Program-made: the position numbers and the translations under genes | Source of the DNA: Variovorax sp. PAMC26660 | GTDB taxonomy: Bacteria > Pseudomonadota > Gammaproteobacteria > Burkholderiales > Burkholderiaceae_C | Assembly (NCBI RefSeq): GCF_014302995.1 | Contig: NZ_CP060295.1 | Coordinates: 6,191,501-6,255,500, forward strand | Direction: 5' to 3' | Length of the DNA: 64,000 nt | Shown: piece after piece, positions 60,248 through 64,000 of the stretch | How the letters are laid out: each line of letters opens with the position of its first letter | Numbering within the stretch: the stretch's first letter is position 1 | The notes under the pieces: model-generated | Database searches by the model: none | Told to the model about the DNA's origin: nothing | What the model saw: the letters and a program-made list of their open reading frames with translations, nothing else

Positions 60248-63212
60248 CGAATTTGATCTTGTAATCGATCGGTTCCACGGCCCTCGAAAGATCCAGCGTG
60301 TAGTCCCCGAAGCGGTTGATGTGGCTGGTCCGATACGGCGACAACGCCTTCAAAACCGGCTCGCCCACCGGATACCCCTGGCCTTGGAGCTCTTTCAGCT
60401 TGCGCGACATCCACTGGACGTTGTGCAAAATCACCATGTTGGCCACGAGCTGGCTGTATTTGATGACCTTGCGCTGCTCGTGGCGAATGTTCTCGGCAAT
60501 CACCCCTTCCCCGCCGAAAAAAAGCCACTTCACGAAGTTGTTGAATTCTTCGCTCTTGTTGGTGGCGGCGTGAATCGACTGTCGCAGCTCGATGTCGCTG
60601 ATGTAGTCGAGCAGGAACAAGGTGCGAATCACGCGCCCCAGTTCCCGGAACGCGAAATAGAGCTTGTTCTTGTGACTGAAGGTGCCGAGCCGCCGCAGGA
60701 TCATCGACGGTGTGATCTTCCCGAGCTTGATCGACACCGCCACACGCAACATGTCACGATAGTGCAGCTTGATCAGATCCCAGTCGATCGAGCCGCGGAA
60801 CAGGCTTTGAATGTGCTTGTACTGGGCGCCCGGCTCGGCCTTGAAAAACACCAGTTCCTTGATGTTGCGCATGCGCGGCATCAACTTGATCCCCAGCAGA
60901 TGCGACAAGCCGAAGACCGGCGCGCTCTGCGCCTGGGTGTCGCCGTGCAGCGTGTCGGGCTGGATGTCGGATTCGTTCTTGACCAGCCCATCGAGGATGT
61001 ACACCGCTTCGTAGACGCCGCAGGGAATGAAATGGCTGAACAGCGCGATGTACATGTCCGACACGTGGTAGTACCCGATGCCTCCGTAGCCGCCATAGCG
61101 CAGGTGGTACTCGGACAGCAGGTTCTGCTCATAGACGTTCCACTTCGTGCCGTCTGCCGACGCGCTCTTGCCGGTGCCCCAGTACTGGGGCAGCGAGAAA
61201 CGGCTGTAGGCATTGACCACCTTGAAGATCGCCTTGTCCAGGCGCTCCTCCGTTACATGGTGGAGATTGAGCCAGGCCACCTGCTTACGAGACAGGCCCT
61301 TGACCGATAGCGCGGTCTGGGTCGGCCCGAGGTTGCAGCCATAGCAAAACAGCGTCGTCAGGAAGCGCTTGCGTGGATCGTCGACCTTGCTTTCGAAGCC
61401 GGACAGCGGGCCGAAAAGCTTGTGCAGGTCCAGCCAGCGTTCCGTCTCGGTCAGAACATCCAGGATGCTGGCCGTCGCCATCGAGTTGGTGATCGCCTGG
61501 TCGACCTCAGGCAAGCCTTCGGGCGGCGGGGCCCGCTCGCTGCGGCGTAGCAGCAGTCCGGACTCGGTCATTGCCACATGCTCGTTGTCCGGGAATCGGG
61601 CATCAACTTCGCGCGCGAGATTGGCGAGCTGCTGCTTGTGTTGCATGACAAATTCGTCGGCATCGGCCGGCAGGCCCACCATCTCGCTGTACTCGCCGAT
61701 CTCGGTGTCGAACTCCTCCCAGTCCACCAGGTGGTCGCGGTAGTCGTCGTACTGGTCGCTGTTCTGCACGTAGAGGTCGCCGGACTTCAGCTCGTCCATC
61801 ACGTGCGTCAAGATGCACAGCTCCAGGTACTTGCGATGGACAAGTCCCGAATCAGCGTCCTGGCCCTGGCCTCTGATCAGCGCATGCCACTTTCGGTCCG
61901 TCAGCCAGGTCAACTCCAGCGGGAGCGCACCGCTGTCGGCCGGGACGTATTCCTTGTGACTGGAGCGGAACTGTGCGATCCAGTCGATGGCACGCAGCAA
62001 CGCGTCATCCGGCGACGAGGACTTCAGTGACATGGCGTCAAGGCACTGAAACAGCAGCGATCGTTTGGCGCGGTAGGGCTGCTGCATGAACGGGTAATAG
62101 TTGTTGCCCGCATAGGCCATGTGCTCGTCGCAGCGCTCGATCCACGCGGCCGGCTCGTCGTCCAGCAGTTTGCGCATTCGGCTGACGCGCTGCGGATCGG
62201 TCCCGTCGTCTTCGAAGGCCGTCAACACTTCGCGGAACTGAGCGATTAGCGCCTCGCCTTGCGCCACGTGCTCCAGCTGGTATTGCTTGAGGCGTTCGCG
62301 CGCGACGTTGTGCATGTTGCGCACGGACCGGATGAAGATGTCGGCGATGTCGTCGACGGCCTTCTGCAGTTGCGCCTGGATCAGCAGTACGGCCAAGGCG
62401 TAGCGCTTGACCGGCTTGAGCGCCTGCATCTCGCGCACGTTGAGCGCACGGGCCTCGAGAACGAACTGGGTTCGCTTGGACACCGAGACGTCGGCAATGA
62501 CTGGCAGGCCAGCGGCCAGCATTCGCAGCGCCTGGATGTGCGTGAGGAAGCTGGTCACCTCGCGCACACTCGGCTGCTTGGGCTCGCGCTTGAGCTGGTC
62601 CCATTGGCTTCGACCCTTCTGCGTTCGAAACATCTGGTCGATCTGGGTCTGCTGAGCGGTCGTCAAGGCTGCGGAGATCCGTCGGCAGATCTCATCGTTC
62701 ACCTTCACCCGCGCGCGGCTCGCCAGGCGAGACAGCGTGACGAAGCCCGGTAGCTCGTACCGATGGTGGACCAGTTCTTCGAGCAGGACATTGATGATGT
62801 CGGGCAGCTCCTGCTTGGTTTGCGCGGCCTTGATGGCCTCGCCTTCGAGCCAACCCGGCGCTGCGGCTTCCAGCAGCCGCAGCCCGACGAATTCGCGCAG
62901 CCGTCGCTGGTGCGACGGCTTGCTGCCGGACAGGTCGTAGCGGTGCAGTGTTTCTGCGTCGAACGGCCGAACTTTGTAGCTCCCGCAGATGTGTTTGACG
63001 ATCGCGTCGGGCACGGTGGCTACAGCGACGAAATTGCCCAGCCGCTGCAGCGTTTTCAGCTGGATGGCCATCAGAGCCTGGACCGTTGCCCGGCTGTATG
63101 CATCGGCGATGAAGCGACGCTCTACTTCTGTCGGCGTGAATGCCGAGATCAGATCTTCCTCGCTGATCTCCGTCTTCAAACGAGGGTAAGCGGTGTCGTT
63201 GATGCCACTCAT
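60243..63212 (-). CDS. tnpA: Tn3-family transposase, apparently intact
   Basis: A 989-residue transposase of normal Tn3-family length. The catalytic triad can be placed at Asp687 (SADGTKW), Asp758 (HGDTQAQ) and Glu888 (NKSEEF), with an N-terminal DNA-binding region (ISAFTPTEVERRF). ATG 63212 (MSGINDTAYPRL) was chosen over an upstream frame. It belongs to a different subgroup from the fragments at 531 and 27527, lacking their GSHALLTN C-terminus. No resolvase or cargo lies with it, so it resembles an IS-like or stripped element. It separates the DedA gene from the second OmpA-type lipoprotein. Confidence 0.95.
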   Translation of the reverse strand: MSGINDTAYPRLKTEISEEDLISAFTPTEVERRFIADAYSRATVQALMAIQLKTLQRLGNFVAVATVPDAIVKHICGSYKVRPFDAETLHRYDLSGSKPSHQRRLREFVGLRLLEAAAPGWLEGEAIKAAQTKQELPDIINVLLEELVHHRYELPGFVTLSRLASRARVKVNDEICRRISAALTTAQQTQIDQMFRTQKGRSQWDQLKREPKQPSVREVTSFLTHIQALRMLAAGLPVIADVSVSKRTQFVLEARALNVREMQALKPVKRYALAVLLIQAQLQKAVDDIADIFIRSVRNMHNVARERLKQYQLEHVAQGEALIAQFREVLTAFEDDGTDPQRVSRMRKLLDDEPAAWIERCDEHMAYAGNNYYPFMQQPYRAKRSLLFQCLDAMSLKSSSPDDALLRAIDWIAQFRSSHKEYVPADSGALPLELTWLTDRKWHALIRGQGQDADSGLVHRKYLELCILTHVMDELKSGDLYVQNSDQYDDYRDHLVDWEEFDTEIGEYSEMVGLPADADEFVMQHKQQLANLAREVDARFPDNEHVAMTESGLLLRRSERAPPPEGLPEVDQAITNSMATASILDVLTETERWLDLHKLFGPLSGFESKVDDPRKRFLTTLFCYGCNLGPTQTALSVKGLSRKQVAWLNLHHVTEERLDKAIFKVVNAYSRFSLPQYWGTGKSASADGTKWNVYEQNLLSEYHLRYGGYGGIGYYHVSDMYIALFSHFIPCGVYEAVYILDGLVKNESDIQPDTLHGDTQAQSAPVFGLSHLLGIKLMPRMRNIKELVFFKAEPGAQYKHIQSLFRGSIDWDLIKLHYRDMLRVAVSIKLGKITPSMILRRLGTFSHKNKLYFAFRELGRVIRTLFLLDYISDIELRQSIHAATNKSEEFNNFVKWLFFGGEGVIAENIRHEQRKVIKYSQLVANMVILHNVQWMSRKLKELQGQGYPVGEPVLKALSPYRTSHINRFGDYTLDLSRAVEPIDYKIKFA

Positions 63213-63545
63213 GCGCGAAGTTGGTCGAGTCGGTGAGTCAAAGATCCGCTGCCAAACCAAGTCAGCCAGCGGGTCGCCGAGGCCTACATGCAGCGCATGT
63301 CAGTCAGACTGAGATATAGCGATCCGGAAAAATGATACGTCATCAGAGTTTTCTGATGAGAGGCACGCATCGACCTCATGCACTTCGGCGGCGAGTTGAT
63401 GCCGCGCCGAAGAGAGGCCAAGTCGGATGTCGATCAAGTCTTGCTCGATACCCAATGACTTGAAGAGCACCGTCAGTACGCGGAATCGGATCGAACTCCA
63501 CCTGAAGCGACGGGCTCGATTGATCGGCAGGGCCCCTCGCCGAGC
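63213..63545. other. Transposase upstream region with hairpin
   Basis: These 333 bases lie between the transposase start and the end of the lipoprotein gene. A perfect hairpin TCATCAGA-GTTT-TCTGATGA spans 63340-63359, without a T-run. GGATCG-containing sequence on the complementary strand around 63314-63333 loosely resembles the left flank (60211-60230), so transposon ends may be here, but no clear terminal repeat was proven. Confidence 0.45.
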
Positions 63546-64000
63546 TCATCGCTCTGCGAACACCTCAATTTCGACGCGACGGTTCGGCGCAAGACAGTCG
63601 ATAAGTTCCACTCGCCTTGTCTGCGCACATTGCACCTTCGGTTCCGATTCGCCCTTGCCCTGGACCTGCATGGTCTGAGCCGGCACGCCGGCCTGTATCA
63701 AGTAGTCGCGGACGGTGTTGGCGCGAGCGAGCGAGAGCGCCTCGTTGTAGGTGCTGCTGCCGAGCCGGTCGGTATGGCCGGTCAGCTTGATTGACTGCAC
63801 CGACGTGACGCTGCCTTTGATGTCGCTTGCCAGCCCGTCCAGCTTGCGCCGCCCTTCAGGCAGCAAGTCGGCCAGCGAGCGACCGTCGAAGCGGAAAAGG
63901 CCATCGGCACCCAGCGTGGTCCTGCGCGGTGCGGCCAGGCCCGCAGCGGCCTGCCGTTCGACCACTGGTATCGGACGGGCTGCCAGCACATCGCCGCAAC
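63546..64000 (-). CDS. OmpA-domain lipoprotein, C-terminal part (5' end outside window)
   Basis: The frame is open to the right edge; the GTG at 63989 is internal. The visible 151 residues match the lipoprotein at 55523-56416, especially TTLGADGLFRFDGRSLADLL, TGHTDRLGSSTYNEALSLAR, the Cys-containing insert and NRRVEIEVFAER. Thus it is a paralogue with the OmpA-like peptidoglycan-binding domain, and the BamE-like part presumably lies outside. Possibly another adhesin gene precedes it, as with the first copy. Confidence 0.92.
   Translation of the reverse strand, partial: CGDVLAARPIPVVERQAAAGLAAPRRTTLGADGLFRFDGRSLADLLPEGRRKLDGLASDIKGSVTSVQSIKLTGHTDRLGSSTYNEALSLARANTVRDYLIQAGVPAQTMQVQGKGESEPKVQCAQTRRVELIDCLAPNRRVEIEVFAER

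Overview
The window looks like a GC-rich betaproteobacterial chromosome of the order Burkholderiales, most plausibly a Comamonadaceae (Variovorax-like) strain. This is inferred from gene content: Bug-type receptors, IorAB-type molybdoenzymes, ESPR-bearing trimeric adhesins and QseBC pairs. No 16S rRNA or other marker is present. All functions come from reading motifs and neighbourhoods; no database search was run.

The first half (about 0.5-32.7 kb) is accessory DNA littered with Tn3-family debris. After a partial metallo-hydrolase and a transposase scrap comes an eight-gene leftward operon (PepSY protein, PAP2 phosphatase, two paralogous four-repeat membrane proteins with a lipoprotein between them, cytochrome b561, QseB/QseC-like regulators). 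It is divergent from a rightward PAP2/ArnT-like envelope cluster. At 10.9-13.2 kb lies a TnpT-like coiled-coil gene and a TnpS-like tyrosine recombinase, divergent around palindromes that resemble a resolution site. A ChrB/MFS/DUF1232 cargo follows, closed by a second, broken recombinase tail. Then come a carbonic anhydrase, a PVYY-repeat exported protein, a small repressor, an odd response regulator, a MerR regulator whose mer-type promoter drives an unrecognised gene, an Hsp20 cluster, a fasciclin protein, a signalling cluster with two frameshifted genes, and a classical autotransporter between Tn3-like remnants.

The second half (32.7-60.1 kb) looks like ordinary chromosomal metabolism. It holds an IorAB-type molybdenum hydroxylase with a triheme cytochrome c; a LysR-controlled operon of VOC protein, hydrolase, nitrate/sulfonate-type ABC importer and FAD monooxygenase; a Bug receptor; and a LysR-linked di-iron protein/RidA/esterase operon. 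After about 1 kb of partly AT-rich non-coding DNA comes a 1,423-residue YadA-like adhesin with a BamE-OmpA lipoprotein, then a second PAP2-QseB-QseC set and a DedA protein. An apparently intact Tn3-family transposase (60.2-63.2 kb) separates these from a second OmpA-type lipoprotein that runs off the right edge.

Recurring themes are envelope modification (three PAP2 phosphatases, an ArnT-like transferase, two QseBC systems, DedA), surface adhesion (two autotransporter types), and repeated Tn3-family insertion and decay. The best candidates for undescribed biology are the paired four-repeat membrane-protein operon, the gene captured by a mer promoter, and the di-iron/RidA/esterase operon.
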